64,000 bases of DNA from JAVBUY01 sp031552735 (GTDB lineage: Bacteria > Bacillota > Clostridia > Christensenellales > Aristaeellaceae), in assembly GCA_031552735.1 (NCBI GenBank), contig JAVBMF010000015.1:33127-97126 (forward strand), given 5' to 3'. The notes under the pieces are model-generated. The model had not been told where the DNA came from. It saw only the letters and a program-made list of their open reading frames with translations, and searched no databases. Numbering within the stretch: the first letter of the stretch is position 1; every line of letters begins with the position of its first letter. The position numbers and the translations under genes are program-made. Below are positions 33,292 through 42,192 of the stretch, in pieces.

Positions 33292-33572
33292 TCATTGCAA
33301 AAGTGGTCGGCAACATCTGGGCAACCCGCAAGGAAGAAGCGCTGGTCGGGCGCAAGCTGATGATTGTGCAGCCAGCGCGCCTAAACGGCGAGCCGCTGGG
33401 TGAACCGATTGTCGCCGTGGACGGCATTGACGCGGGGATTGGCGAGATGGTGCTGGTCGCCACCGGCAGTGCCGCGCGGCAAGCCGATGGGCAAAGCAGC
33501 GTGCCGGTGGACGCGACCATCGTCGCGATCATCGACATCCACGAGGTGCAGCGCGCACAGGAGAGCAAATAA
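33288..33572 (+). CDS. eutN: Microcompartment pentameric vertex protein EutN/CcmL
   Basis: 94 residues: MIIAKVVGNIWATRKEEALVG, split at VVGNIW; LVATGSAARQADG and VDATIVAIIDIHEV are typical of the pentamer family that closes shell vertices. The ATG overlaps the pduL stop (ATGA) and the gene ends TAATG, coupling it to pduS. Confidence 0.95.
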   Translation: MIIAKVVGNIWATRKEEALVGRKLMIVQPARLNGEPLGEPIVAVDGIDAGIGEMVLVATGSAARQADGQSSVPVDATIVAIIDIHEVQRAQESK

Positions 33573-34900
33573 TGCAGGACGCATGGACGCGTCTGTGCCG
33601 TGGCGGAGTCGTCGGCGGCGGAGGCGCTGGTTTTCCGACCTGGAAAAAACTTGAATCACGAACAAAAACGCTGCTGATCAACGGTGCGGAATGCGAGCCG
33701 TTGCTCAAAAGCGATCAATTCTATATGCTGCACCGCGCCGGAGAACTGGTGGCGGCGGCGCAGGTGCTGGGCACGCTGACCGGCGCGGAGGACATCTGCA
33801 TTGCGCTAAAGGCGCACTATCACCCGCAGGTTGACGCGCTCCAAAAGGCGCTGACCAGCAGCGGCACGGCCATCCGGCTGTGCGAGCTGCCTTCGGTCTA
33901 CCCCATCGGTGACGAGCAGGCCATCGTCCACGCGTGCACAGGCCGCACCGTCGCGCCGCAGGCGCTGCCCGGCAGTGTCGACTGCACGGTGGTCAGCGTA
34001 TCCACCGCACTCAATGCGCTGGCCGCGCTGGACGGCACGCCGGTCACCTCGCGCCTGATCACCGTTACCGGGGAGGTGCGAAACCCCGGCCTGTATGAAG
34101 TGCCCATCGGCACAGCGCTTTGCGATGTCCTCTCCGCGGCGGGCGGCGCGCGCATCAGCGAATACGCGGTGCTGCTCGGCGGTCCGATGATGGGGACGTG
34201 CGTGCGCATGGGTGACGATCCGCCCATCACGCGCACTGCTGGCGGCATCATCGTGCTGCCAACCCATCATCTGCTGGTGCGCCGTGCCGAATTGTCGCTG
34301 GAACACATGCGAAACCGCGCAAAAGCCGCTTGCATCCAGTGCCGGTTCTGCACCGATTTGTGCCCACGTTTTCTCTCCGGTCACCCGATGTACCCGCATC
34401 GCGCGATGCGCGCTTTCGCGGCCAATCAAACCGATGCCACCGCGCTGCTGTGCATGGAATGCGGCGTTTGCGAGCTGAGCGCCTGCCCGATGGGGCTTTC
34501 GCCGCGCCGGATCATGGCGGCCATGAAGCCCGCGCTGCGCCAGAGCGGCGCAAAACCGGACACCGCGCTGCATCCCGACCAAAGCGTCATGCGACCGAGC
34601 CGCCAACTGGCTTCCGCTCGTCTGACACAGCAAATCAATGTCGTGGCGTATGACATGCCCGTACCCGCCGAAGCCGTGCTTGTGCGCGCGTCGCGTGTGT
34701 CGATTCCACGCAAGCAGCACATTGGCGTGCCGACTGAGCCGATCGTATCAGTGGGCGACCGCGTGCGCGTCGGACAAACGATCGGCCGCACGCCGGAGGG
34801 CGCGCTGGGCGCCGACGTGCATGCCAGCATCGACGGCATCGTCACGCAGGTCGGCGATGCGATAGACATTCAAACCGAGCAGGCAGGGGGACGGCCATGA
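33572..34900 (+). CDS. pduS: PduS-type cobalamin reductase (RnfC-like flavo/Fe-S protein)
   Basis: 442 residues. N-terminal GGVVGGGGAGFPTWKKL is the NAD/FMN-binding loop shared with RnfC and Nqo1. An SLBB-like central domain follows, then two ferredoxin [4Fe-4S] motifs, CIQCRFCTDLCP (about residue 252) and CMECGVCELSACP (about 293), and a C-terminal lipoyl-like barrel. It reduces cob(III)alamin for EutT. Its presence in a eut operon is an Eut/Pdu hybrid feature. It overlaps eutN and pduT by 1 and 4 nt. Confidence 0.93.
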   Translation: MQDAWTRLCRGGVVGGGGAGFPTWKKLESRTKTLLINGAECEPLLKSDQFYMLHRAGELVAAAQVLGTLTGAEDICIALKAHYHPQVDALQKALTSSGTAIRLCELPSVYPIGDEQAIVHACTGRTVAPQALPGSVDCTVVSVSTALNALAALDGTPVTSRLITVTGEVRNPGLYEVPIGTALCDVLSAAGGARISEYAVLLGGPMMGTCVRMGDDPPITRTAGGIIVLPTHHLLVRRAELSLEHMRNRAKAACIQCRFCTDLCPRFLSGHPMYPHRAMRAFAANQTDATALLCMECGVCELSACPMGLSPRRIMAAMKPALRQSGAKPDTALHPDQSVMRPSRQLASARLTQQINVVAYDMPVPAEAVLVRASRVSIPRKQHIGVPTEPIVSVGDRVRVGQTIGRTPEGALGADVHASIDGIVTQVGDAIDIQTEQAGGRP

Positions 34901-35445
34901 TGATTGCCTTGGGCGTATTGGAAACCAACAGCATCGCGCGCGGCGTCGAGGCTGGGGATGCGATGCTAAAGACTGCGGCGGTTACGCTGGAAAAAGCCGG
35001 GCCGGTCTGCCCCGGCAAGTACACCGTGGTGATCAGCGGCGAGGTTGCCGCTGTCACGGCGGCCATGGACGCCGGACGCGCGCAGGCACGCGACGCGCTG
35101 GTCGATGACCTGACCATCGCCAGCCTTGATCCGCAGGTGTTGGGCGCGATTGCGGGCTGCGCGGATGTCGGGCCGGTCGCCTCGCTGGGCGTGATGGAGT
35201 TCTTCTCCATCGCGGCGGCAGTGGTGGCTGCCGATTGCGCTGCCAAGGCCGCCAACGTGCGGCTGATTGAGGTACGGCTGGGATTGGGCATTGGCGGCAA
35301 GTCGTTTGTGTCGCTGTGCGGCGAGGTCGCAGCCGTGCAGGCGGCGATCGACGCCGGTACGCAAACCGCCGCCGCCAAGGGGCTGCTCGTATCCACCTGC
35401 GTCATTCCCGCGCCCAGGCCGGAGATTTTTTCCTCCATGCTGTAA
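34897..35445 (+). CDS. pduT: PduT-type Fe-S shell protein (tandem BMC)
   Basis: 182 residues with two BMC domains (1-90, 95-182). The first domain has AGPVCPGKYTVVISGEV; the Cys before PGK matches the pore Cys of PduT that holds a [4Fe-4S] cluster at the trimer axis. The second has LGVMEFFSIAAAVVAADCAA and SLCGEVAAVQAAIDAG. PduT probably passes electrons across the shell to PduS. Last gene of the operon. Confidence 0.94.
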   Translation: MMIALGVLETNSIARGVEAGDAMLKTAAVTLEKAGPVCPGKYTVVISGEVAAVTAAMDAGRAQARDALVDDLTIASLDPQVLGAIAGCADVGPVASLGVMEFFSIAAAVVAADCAAKAANVRLIEVRLGLGIGGKSFVSLCGEVAAVQAAIDAGTQTAAAKGLLVSTCVIPAPRPEIFSSML

Positions 35446-35456
35446 ATTGTCTATGC

Positions 35457-35486
35457 GCAAAAAGAGGGACTGTCCACAACAGTCCC
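35457..35486 (-). terminator. Intrinsic terminator of the minus-strand Pot/Fbp-type ABC operon
   Basis: Stem GGGACTGT / ACAGTCCC (35466-35486) followed on the minus strand by TCTTTTT. It lies just beyond pduT and may also stop plus-strand transcripts weakly. Confidence 0.65.
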
Positions 35487-35505
35487 TGCGTATCCCCCAA
35501 CTTTA

Positions 35506-35624
35506 GGCTGTCCAAAAAGGTCCTATCGCTAGGAGGTCACGAGCGAAGCGCGAAGCCGTATCGCAGCATACGGCGACAAGCTGAGCGCTGTGCCGACGCC
35601 GCGAGAGGGCCTTTTTCGACGGCC
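35506..35624. repeat. Structured intergenic repeat, copy 2
   Basis: About 119 bp between the convergent eut and ABC operons. Ends are imperfect inverted repeats (GGCTGTCCAAAAAGG and GGCCGTCGAAAAAGG read inward). Central hairpin GCCGTAT-CGCAGC-ATACGGC (35555-35574), then GACAAG and CCGACGCCGCGAGAGGGCC. Matches copies 3 and 4 closely. Confidence 0.75.
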
Positions 35625-35645
35625 TGAGCACAGCGCTCTTTCATC

Positions 35646-36653
35646 CTACTTCTCGATCACCAGCACATTGCGCTTGCTGACAAACAGCTCCGCCGTTTCG
35701 CCCAGCTGCAACGCGCGCATGTCGTGGTTTACGCACTCCACATGCACCGGCACGCCGTGGCACGCCACCGTGTAGCGCATCACACTGCCCAGCATGGAAC
35801 TGGCCACCACCTTGCCGGAAAAACCAATGCGCTCCTTGCCCGCCTCAAAGCCGATCGCTTCGGGGCGAATGGCGACCACTTGACACGCGGGCTGTGGCTG
35901 CCCCAGCGCGCGCGTGGCATCCTCGGGCGTCAGCACGTTGTAGTGGCCAATAAAGCGCGCCACAAACTTGGTTTCCGGCCGCTTGTAGATTTCCTCCGGT
36001 GTACCCTGCTGCTCGATGATGCCGTCATGCATCACGCACACACGGTCGGAGATCGCCATCGCTTCTTCCTGATCGTGCGTCACGAAGATGGCGGTGATCT
36101 TCATCTGCTGCTGAATCTCGCGAATCTGCACGCGCAGGGATTGTCGAATCTGTGCGTCCAGCGCGGAAAGCGGCTCGTCGAGCAACAACACCTTGGGCTC
36201 CATGATCAGCGCGCGCGCCAGCGCCACACGCTGCTGCTGTCCGCCGGAAAGCTGCACCGGCTTCTGGTTGGCCTTTTCCTCCAGCCCCACAAGCGTCAGC
36301 GCGCGGCTCACCCGCTCGCGCATCTGCGCGGTGGGCACTTTCGCGATCTCCAGGCCAAACGACACATTCTTGGCTACCGTCAGGTTAGGAAACAGCGCAT
36401 AGCTCTGGAATACCATGCCGATCTGCCGTTTGCGCACGTCCACATGGGTGACGTCCTTCCCGTCGATGTGGATCGTCCCCGAATCCACATCATTCAGGCC
36501 GGCAATGGCGCGCAGCAGCGTGGACTTGCCGCAGCCCGACGGCCCCAGCAGCGTCACCAGCTCGCCCTGCTCAACATCTAAACCGATGCTCCGAAGCACA
36601 TGGTTGTCGCCAAAGCTCTTATTCACATCGCGAATCTCAATAAAAGAACGCAT
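35646..36653 (-). CDS. ABC transporter ATP-binding protein (PotA/FbpC type)
   Basis: About 335 residues. Walker A GPSGCGKST, Q-loop FQSYALFPNLTV, signature LSGGQQQRVALARAL, Walker B VLLLDEPLSALD, H-loop THDQEEAM, then a C-terminal TOBE-like domain that senses or stabilises. It energises the permease pair encoded upstream. Start at the ATG with GAGGAG upstream; an ATG five codons earlier lacks one. Confidence 0.94.
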   Translation of the reverse strand: MRSFIEIRDVNKSFGDNHVLRSIGLDVEQGELVTLLGPSGCGKSTLLRAIAGLNDVDSGTIHIDGKDVTHVDVRKRQIGMVFQSYALFPNLTVAKNVSFGLEIAKVPTAQMRERVSRALTLVGLEEKANQKPVQLSGGQQQRVALARALIMEPKVLLLDEPLSALDAQIRQSLRVQIREIQQQMKITAIFVTHDQEEAMAISDRVCVMHDGIIEQQGTPEEIYKRPETKFVARFIGHYNVLTPEDATRALGQPQPACQVVAIRPEAIGFEAGKERIGFSGKVVASSMLGSVMRYTVACHGVPVHVECVNHDMRALQLGETAELFVSKRNVLVIEK

Positions 36654-36673
36654 AGTCACACTCCTCACACCGC

Positions 36674-37462
36674 TTATGTGGGTTTTTTCTCGCTGGTCAG
36701 CTTCATCAGGATAACGCTGATGACCGCCAGAATGAATACATAAATGATCACCACTGCGCTAGACAGGTGGCCGGTCTGCTTCATCACCAGATACAGATAG
36801 ATCTGCACAGTCTCAAAGCTGCCGCCGACAATCAGATTGCCGATGACGAACTCCCCAAACAGTGTCGAGAAGCTGAGCAGTGTGCTGACCAGAATGCCCG
36901 GCGCGACGTTGGGCACGATGATGCGCAGAAAGGTAGTCAGCGTGGACGCGCCCAGCACGCGCGCCGCCTCGGTAATGGGTACCAGATCAATGGCGTGCAT
37001 CGCGTTGTTGATGCCCGAATACATCAGCGGCAGCACCAGAACAAAGTACGCGCCGGTCAGCACCGCCACCATCGGAATGCTCGTACCGCCATAGGTGGCC
37101 AGCAGCGCGGTCGCGTTGATAACGCCCGGGATGGCAAACGGCAGCAGCGTCAACGCCTTCATCACACGCTCGACTTTGGGCGTATAGGCGGCGATGGCAA
37201 AGGTCAGCGGCGTCATGACCAGAATAGCCACCGCCACCGACGCGGTGCTCAGGATCACGCTGCGGCCAACCGCCGACCAGAACCGCGCGGAGGTAAACAT
37301 CTCGTGGTAATACTGCATTGTGTAGCCGCGCGGCAGCACCGTGTTGGACCAATCGGTGGCCAGCGAGTACAGCCCGGTGATCACAAACGGCAGGAACAGG
37401 TAGATCATCAGCAGGATGACCACCGCTTTGGGTCCAGCGCCGCGTTTTTTCTGTCCGCTCAC
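36674..37462 (-). CDS. ABC transporter permease (PotC type)
   Basis: 262 residues with six or so membrane helices. The EAA loop TEAARVLGASTLTTFLRIIVP precedes the last helices. It pairs with the permease encoded just before it; the GTG start overlaps that gene's stop (GTGA). Confidence 0.93.
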   Translation of the reverse strand: MSGQKKRGAGPKAVVILLMIYLFLPFVITGLYSLATDWSNTVLPRGYTMQYYHEMFTSARFWSAVGRSVILSTASVAVAILVMTPLTFAIAAYTPKVERVMKALTLLPFAIPGVINATALLATYGGTSIPMVAVLTGAYFVLVLPLMYSGINNAMHAIDLVPITEAARVLGASTLTTFLRIIVPNVAPGILVSTLLSFSTLFGEFVIGNLIVGGSFETVQIYLYLVMKQTGHLSSAVVIIYVFILAVISVILMKLTSEKKPT

Positions 37463-38325
37463 GATTTCATCCCCCTTCTGTCCGCCACGCGCGATGCCCA
37501 GTCGCTGAGCAGCATGGTCAGGATCAGCACAAACGCCAGCGTAATCGCCAGCGCGCTGCCCAGCTCCGGCCGGGTGCGGATATCGCCGCTCATCAGCGCG
37601 CTGATGCGGATCGGCACAAGGTTATAGCTGGACGAGACGATATAATAAGCCGTCGCATAAGCGCCCATGGCGTTGGCGAACAGCACCGTAAACGTTGACA
37701 AAATGCTGGGCAGAATGGTCGGAATACCGATGCGCAGCCAGAACTGCGGGGTGGTCGCGCCCAATGTGGAGGCCGCCTCCTGCCAATCCGCACGGATGGC
37801 GCGGTAGATGGGATACAGCAGCATGATGCCCAGCGGCACCTGAAAATAGGTGTATGCCAGCACCAGCCCCTGCGCGGAATAGATGGTGAACGCCTTGGTC
37901 AAGTCAAAGCCCATCAGCTTGGCGAGCGTCACAAACATGCCGGAATTGCCGAGCATCAGCGTCAGCGCGAAGGCCAGCGGCAGTCCGGCGAAGTTGCTGG
38001 TCATATTGATGACCACCAGCAGGTTGCTCTGCACGCGCGCGCTGGCAAAGCGCGTCACCGCATAGGAGCAGAACAGCGCGATGATAAGACCAAATATGCT
38101 CGATTGCAGTGACAGCATGATCGAGTTTTGGAAGCTGACCCGATACAGCTTTTTGCTGAATACCTCGGCGAAGTTTTGCAGCGTAAAGCCGCCTGCCCCG
38201 CCGGGCGTGCGCAGGGATGTGGCGACCAATGAAATCACCGGAACCGCCATAAATACCGCCAGCAAAATCAAAAATACGCCCATGGTCGTCAGGTAGAACC
38301 CATTTAAGCGACGTATCCCTCTCAA
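37459..38325 (-). CDS. ABC transporter permease (PotB type)
   Basis: About 288 residues with six membrane helices and the EAA loop QEAASTLGATTPQFWLRIGIP. TTG start chosen: GGGAGG lies 7 nt before it, while the ATG 15 codons upstream lies beside the terminator hairpin and lacks a site. Confidence 0.9.
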   Translation of the reverse strand: MRGIRRLNGFYLTTMGVFLILLAVFMAVPVISLVATSLRTPGGAGGFTLQNFAEVFSKKLYRVSFQNSIMLSLQSSIFGLIIALFCSYAVTRFASARVQSNLLVVINMTSNFAGLPLAFALTLMLGNSGMFVTLAKLMGFDLTKAFTIYSAQGLVLAYTYFQVPLGIMLLYPIYRAIRADWQEAASTLGATTPQFWLRIGIPTILPSILSTFTVLFANAMGAYATAYYIVSSSYNLVPIRISALMSGDIRTRPELGSALAITLAFVLILTMLLSDWASRVADRRGMKS

Positions 38326-38354
38326 TGTGATTCCTCCCTTTTCGCCTTTTGATG

Positions 38355-38388
38355 AAAAGAGGGCTGCCACCCAAGGCGGCAGCCCTCT
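38355..38388 (-). terminator. Terminator/attenuator between solute-binding-protein and permease genes
   Basis: Minus-strand stem GAGGGCTGCC / GGCAGCCCTC (38358-38388) followed by TTTTC. It lies just upstream of the permease start, so it would lower expression of the membrane part relative to the binding protein. Confidence 0.8.
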
Positions 38389-38408
38389 CGCGAATGTTCG
38401 CTGGTTCA

Positions 38409-38524
38409 GGTCGTCTAAGCGTCCAGATGCTAGCAGCGAAAACCCGTATGCCGGAGGCGTATAGTGAATACGCCGACAAGGCGGGTGATGCGCTGACGCC
38501 GCAGATGGGCGTTTATCGACAACC
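38409..38524. repeat. Structured intergenic repeat, copy 3
   Basis: About 116 bp directly after the binding-protein gene. Ends GGTCGTCTAAGCGTCC and GGTTGTCGATAAACGCCC (read inward). Central hairpin GGCGTAT-AGTGA-ATACGCC (38456-38474), then GACAAGGCG and CTGACGCCGCAGATGGGCG. The last block matches copy 4 almost base for base. Confidence 0.8.
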
Positions 38525-38530
38525 GAAAGG

Positions 38531-39616
38531 TTAGTTCATGTGAACGGCGACTTCCTCTGCCCACGTTGTCGCCAACTGCGCCACCACATCGGCCCACTTC
38601 TTCTGGTCCTTGATCTTGTAGGTATTGGCATACAGCGCGGAATCCAGCACGCGGGTCTTGGCTTCGTCAGTCAGCGCCACGTCGCGGATCGGCTTGGCAT
38701 AGCCCAGCGCCAGATAGTTCTGGCCCGCGTCGGAAAGCATCACTTCACGCACCAGCATCGCCGCATAGGGGCTGTTGGCGTACTTGTTGATAACGCTGGC
38801 ATAGCCGGAGGTCACCGCGCCGTCCGACGGGATGGTCACATCAAAGCGGTCCACGTCGATCTGGCTGCGATAGCCCAGCGCGTTGAAGTCCCACACGATG
38901 GCGACTTCGATCTCGCCATTCTCCAGATTGGCGACATAGGGATTGGAAGTGTTCAGGCGGCCCGCTTCGGCCAGCTTCGCGAACGCTTCCACTGCCTTGC
39001 TCAGGTCGTTCTCATCGCCGCCCAGTGCGACGTTGCAGGCCAGCACGCCATAGTAGGCCTGCGCAGCCTTCTCCACGTCGCCGATGCACACTTTGTAGTT
39101 GCCTTCCAGCAGCTCTTTCCACGTCTTGGGCGGGTTCTGCACGTTCTGCTTATCGGTGATGAACGCGGTGGTGCAGGTATAGGCCTCAATCCACAGGCCG
39201 TTCGGATCCTTCGCCCAATCGGGGATCGAATCCCAGTACGAGGTCTTAAACGGCAGCAGCAGGTCTTGCTCAATGGCTACATCGGTCATGGCCAGACCGA
39301 TATCGCCGATGTCCGCATTGGCCTTGCCCTGCAATGCGAACTGCGCCAGTTCCTCGGCGGAGGACATGTCTGTGTCGGATGTCTTGATGCCCAGGCCCTG
39401 GATGTGCGCCCACAGGTCTTTCCAGTTGGCCCACTCATTGGGCATGCCGACGCTATACACCTGACCTTCGGCCTTGGCGGCGGCAAGCAGCTCGTCATAG
39501 GTCATGGTCGCGGCTTTGGTGGCCGCTTCCGCATTGGATGCCGCATCGGCCAGCGCAACGGACACACCGCTTACGCACAGCATAAGAACCAACAGCAACG
39601 ACAGGGTTTTCTTCAT
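38531..39616 (-). CDS. Extracellular solute-binding protein of the Pot/Fbp-type ABC transporter
   Basis: About 361 residues. Signal peptide MKKTLSLLLVLMLCVSGVSVALA, then an SBP type 1/2 fold: YDELLAAAKAEGQVYSVGMP and a hinge around DIGDIGLAMTDVAIEQ. No family-specific residues identify polyamine, iron or aminoethylphosphonate with confidence. No lipobox Cys directly after the signal. AAAGGAGG RBS. First gene of the operon, with a strong promoter. Confidence 0.88.
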   Translation of the reverse strand: MKKTLSLLLVLMLCVSGVSVALADAASNAEAATKAATMTYDELLAAAKAEGQVYSVGMPNEWANWKDLWAHIQGLGIKTSDTDMSSAEELAQFALQGKANADIGDIGLAMTDVAIEQDLLLPFKTSYWDSIPDWAKDPNGLWIEAYTCTTAFITDKQNVQNPPKTWKELLEGNYKVCIGDVEKAAQAYYGVLACNVALGGDENDLSKAVEAFAKLAEAGRLNTSNPYVANLENGEIEVAIVWDFNALGYRSQIDVDRFDVTIPSDGAVTSGYASVINKYANSPYAAMLVREVMLSDAGQNYLALGYAKPIRDVALTDEAKTRVLDSALYANTYKIKDQKKWADVVAQLATTWAEEVAVHMN

Positions 39617-39678
39617 AGAAAAAACGCCTCCTTTATTTGGGGTTCTCCCGGCACACAACGTGCCGACCTGTTATGGTT

Positions 39679-39707
39679 ATTATCCTACGGTTGGCACGCA
39701 TTGTCAA
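39679..39707 (-). promoter_or_regulatory. Strong sigma-A promoter of the Pot/Fbp-type ABC operon
   Basis: Minus-strand TTGACA (39702-39707), 17-bp spacer, GATAAT (39679-39684), about 63 bp before the binding-protein start codon. No operator is obvious. Confidence 0.9.
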
Positions 39708-39788
39708 GGAATCTGTGGAAATGTAGCACAATCGCAATATGTAAAAACTGTATAAATGGCACATTATTTTCCTGTTGCGTCCGTTGCC

Positions 39789-39820
39789 AACAGCCCCGCC
39801 GCGTGCGCGGCGGGGCTGTT
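39789..39820. terminator. Strong GC hairpin after the secreted-protein gene at 39831
   Basis: 15-bp perfect stem AACAGCCCCGCCGCG / CGCGGCGGGGCTGTT. No T tract follows on either strand, so its role as terminator is inferred from position only. Confidence 0.45.
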
Positions 39821-39830
39821 CCCGGCTTTC

Positions 39831-41090
39831 TTATTTGCTTGCGGCCGTCATGTCCGGCGGATACGTCCACCACCGATAATCGGTCATTGCCTCGCCGGTG
39901 ATGGCGTCGATCCGCAACTGATAGCTGGCGCCATGCTCCATCGCCATCGACAGCGCAAACGCCTTATCGCCATAGGATCGCCACTGCGCCATATCGTAGT
40001 CGTTCTTCTTGTCGTCGCAGTACAGCACCCACACCGGTGCCATGATCACCGATTGCACCGGCACCTTCTCCATTTCCCTCACATTCACATCCGGCGGCAG
40101 GCAGGGCATGTAACACAGCTCCATCTGATACACATCACGCAGCAGACCCGCGTCGATGCGCTTAGCAATCGTCTTTTCGATTACCTCGAACGGTGCGAGC
40201 TGCTCCTGCTCGATCACCCACTGCTCGCGGAACAGCGCATCGCTGTGCAGCGAAAAATCCTCCTCGGTAAACATCTCAAACCACGTCATATAATGCGTCC
40301 ACGCGCGCCCGTTCTCCTCCGGCCACTTGCTGACCGGCTTGACGCGGTAGAACTCCTCGGCCACCCGCGCATCGCGCAGATAGAGCGAAAACGCGGTCTT
40401 GTACTTGCCGATCTCGCGTTCCGGGATCGCGCCGTTCTTTTCATCGGGAATCCATTCAAAGATGTATCCCCAGTCCTTATGCTCCGGGTCAACGTAGTGT
40501 GTTTCCTTGGCCTTAAACGGCCTGCGTGTCACCACCTGCCCGGTCACCCGCAGTTCCAGATCGCCTACGCCCGCGACCTCCAGCGCCTCTCGCATCTTCT
40601 CGGCGGGCGCGTTCGGTGGCAGAGGGTTGTTCTCCGGCTGATCGGCATCGGGCATCACCTGCCACACAATGTCCGCCATACTGCCATACTTTTTCGGAAT
40701 CTCGAACTGGCTCACTCCCTCCACCATCGCGCTCTTGCCGCTTTCATTGCGATACGGGCTCAGGAAAACGCCAAACGGCGACTGTTGGCTGGGCTGCTTA
40801 TCGCGTCCCGTGCCAGCCAGCAAATCTTCATACTTGCCGTACTTCTCCTGCAGCGCCACCTCGTTGATCGCCGCGCGCTCCGCCTGCAAGATGGGCAGCG
40901 CTTCGGTTTCCGGCAGCAGGATTTCCGCGTCGATGGTCACGGTCTTGCCCTTGACGGTGCGCGAAAGCGTCAGCCGCTCGGGCATCGCCTCTTTCAGCTG
41001 CAAATATGTCACCTGCTCGGCAGCCAGCGCGGGCAGACTGCCCAGCGCCAACGCTCCGGCCAATAGACCTGCCGCTATGCGTTTTTTCAT
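39831..41090 (-). CDS. Secreted protein of unknown function in the ECF sigma operon
   Basis: 419 residues. Signal peptide MKKRIAAGLLAGALALGSLPALA, then a Trp-, Tyr- and Glu-rich mature protein (ends ITGEAMTDYRWWTYPPDMTA). No family recognised. GGAGGGA lies before the ATG at 41090, one base after the anti-sigma stop codon, so the three genes 42659-39831 are a single unit and this may be the main output or signal component. Confidence 0.75.
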   Translation of the reverse strand: MKKRIAAGLLAGALALGSLPALAAEQVTYLQLKEAMPERLTLSRTVKGKTVTIDAEILLPETEALPILQAERAAINEVALQEKYGKYEDLLAGTGRDKQPSQQSPFGVFLSPYRNESGKSAMVEGVSQFEIPKKYGSMADIVWQVMPDADQPENNPLPPNAPAEKMREALEVAGVGDLELRVTGQVVTRRPFKAKETHYVDPEHKDWGYIFEWIPDEKNGAIPEREIGKYKTAFSLYLRDARVAEEFYRVKPVSKWPEENGRAWTHYMTWFEMFTEEDFSLHSDALFREQWVIEQEQLAPFEVIEKTIAKRIDAGLLRDVYQMELCYMPCLPPDVNVREMEKVPVQSVIMAPVWVLYCDDKKNDYDMAQWRSYGDKAFALSMAMEHGASYQLRIDAITGEAMTDYRWWTYPPDMTAASK

Positions 41091-41091
41091 C

Positions 41092-42192
41092 TTATTTCCC
41101 TCCTTGTGGCGCCAGTGCGATGGCCCTGTCCATGTCGGCGACAAATGCATCCCCCGCGATAAAGTCCCCATCGCCCTTGTCCGGCGCGAAGTACAGTTTA
41201 TCGGGCACGGCGTTGTCCATCGCGTATTCATTGTGTATCCGCGCGTGGCGGCTTTCGTCGGCATCTTGCGCCGCCGGGCCCCAGCTCAGCGATCCGCCGC
41301 TGGTAAACACCGGCTTGCCCGCAGCATCCACAATGGTCGCGCCCATCCAGTCGCGCATGATGCGCTCGGGCGCGCCCTCATCCAGATCCACTTGGTAGTC
41401 GATATAAAAGCGAATCGGCGACTGCATCGCGCTGTGCAGTGTAATGGTTACGCCGTCCTGCCGAATGGGCGCGGCGGGTGTCAGGTTGCGCACGCCGGGC
41501 AGATGGTCCGCGTCCAGCGCTATGGTCAGCACCTTGCCCTTGCTTGCGCCATAGAAAATCGGCGCTTCCAACGTAAATTTTCCCTTGGGCACGATGCCTT
41601 CACTGGCCAGCTGAATCTCCACAAAGCACACCGCCTGCCCGGGCTGCTCACCCGGCGCGGCGCTGCTGCGCGATCCGCCGGTCATCGAGATGTCCTCGCC
41701 GTTCAGCGTGAATCCGTCCGGCCCCCACAGCGATATGCCATCGGCGGTCACCGCGCGCATGAATGCTCCGTCCGGATCGTTCATCGTCTCTTCGGTCAGC
41801 CGCTCGGTCGCGCCGCGCAGCGTCACGGTATAGACAAATCGCACCGTGCTGCCGTCGTATAGCGCCTCGGTCAGCGCCACGTTCATCCGCTCGGTGGTCA
41901 CGCTGCTCTGCTGCGGCGTCACCAGCTGCTGCGCCTCGGGCTGTACCTTGCCCCACGCGGCCAGCATATCGTATGCCAGCATCTGCAGCACGCCGCTGCG
42001 CAGTCCTTCGGCCACGCCGATAGCGGCCAGCAGCACCAGCGCCGCCACCAGCACCATGGTGCGCCGTTTGATCGACGCCCCGCGCGACCCCTTTTGCCGG
42101 GCAATGTCCGTCAGTGTCTGCTCAAACGCACGCACAAAGCGCTCATCCGGCTCGGGAAACGCGGCGCTTAGCGCATCGCGATAGTCTGCCAT
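41092..42192 (-). CDS. Probable anti-sigma factor (DUF4179-like membrane protein)
   Basis: 366 residues. A short cytoplasmic N terminus (1-44), one transmembrane helix (about 46-65, VLVAALVLLAAIGVAEGL), and a large extracellular region with ALYDGSTVRFVYTVTL and a C-terminal immunoglobulin-like part. This layout fits Clostridial anti-sigma proteins of the DUF4179 group. It overlaps the sigma gene by 25 nt, a strong hint of a regulatory pair. GAGGAGG RBS. Confidence 0.75.
   Translation of the reverse strand: MADYRDALSAAFPEPDERFVRAFEQTLTDIARQKGSRGASIKRRTMVLVAALVLLAAIGVAEGLRSGVLQMLAYDMLAAWGKVQPEAQQLVTPQQSSVTTERMNVALTEALYDGSTVRFVYTVTLRGATERLTEETMNDPDGAFMRAVTADGISLWGPDGFTLNGEDISMTGGSRSSAAPGEQPGQAVCFVEIQLASEGIVPKGKFTLEAPIFYGASKGKVLTIALDADHLPGVRNLTPAAPIRQDGVTITLHSAMQSPIRFYIDYQVDLDEGAPERIMRDWMGATIVDAAGKPVFTSGGSLSWGPAAQDADESRHARIHNEYAMDNAVPDKLYFAPDKGDGDFIAGDAFVADMDRAIALAPQGGK

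Noticed and set aside
35646..39616. Assigning the first ABC transporter to ethanolamine uptake because of its position beside eut.
   Set aside because: It is convergent, separately promoted and of Pot/Fbp type; no residue supports ethanolamine binding.
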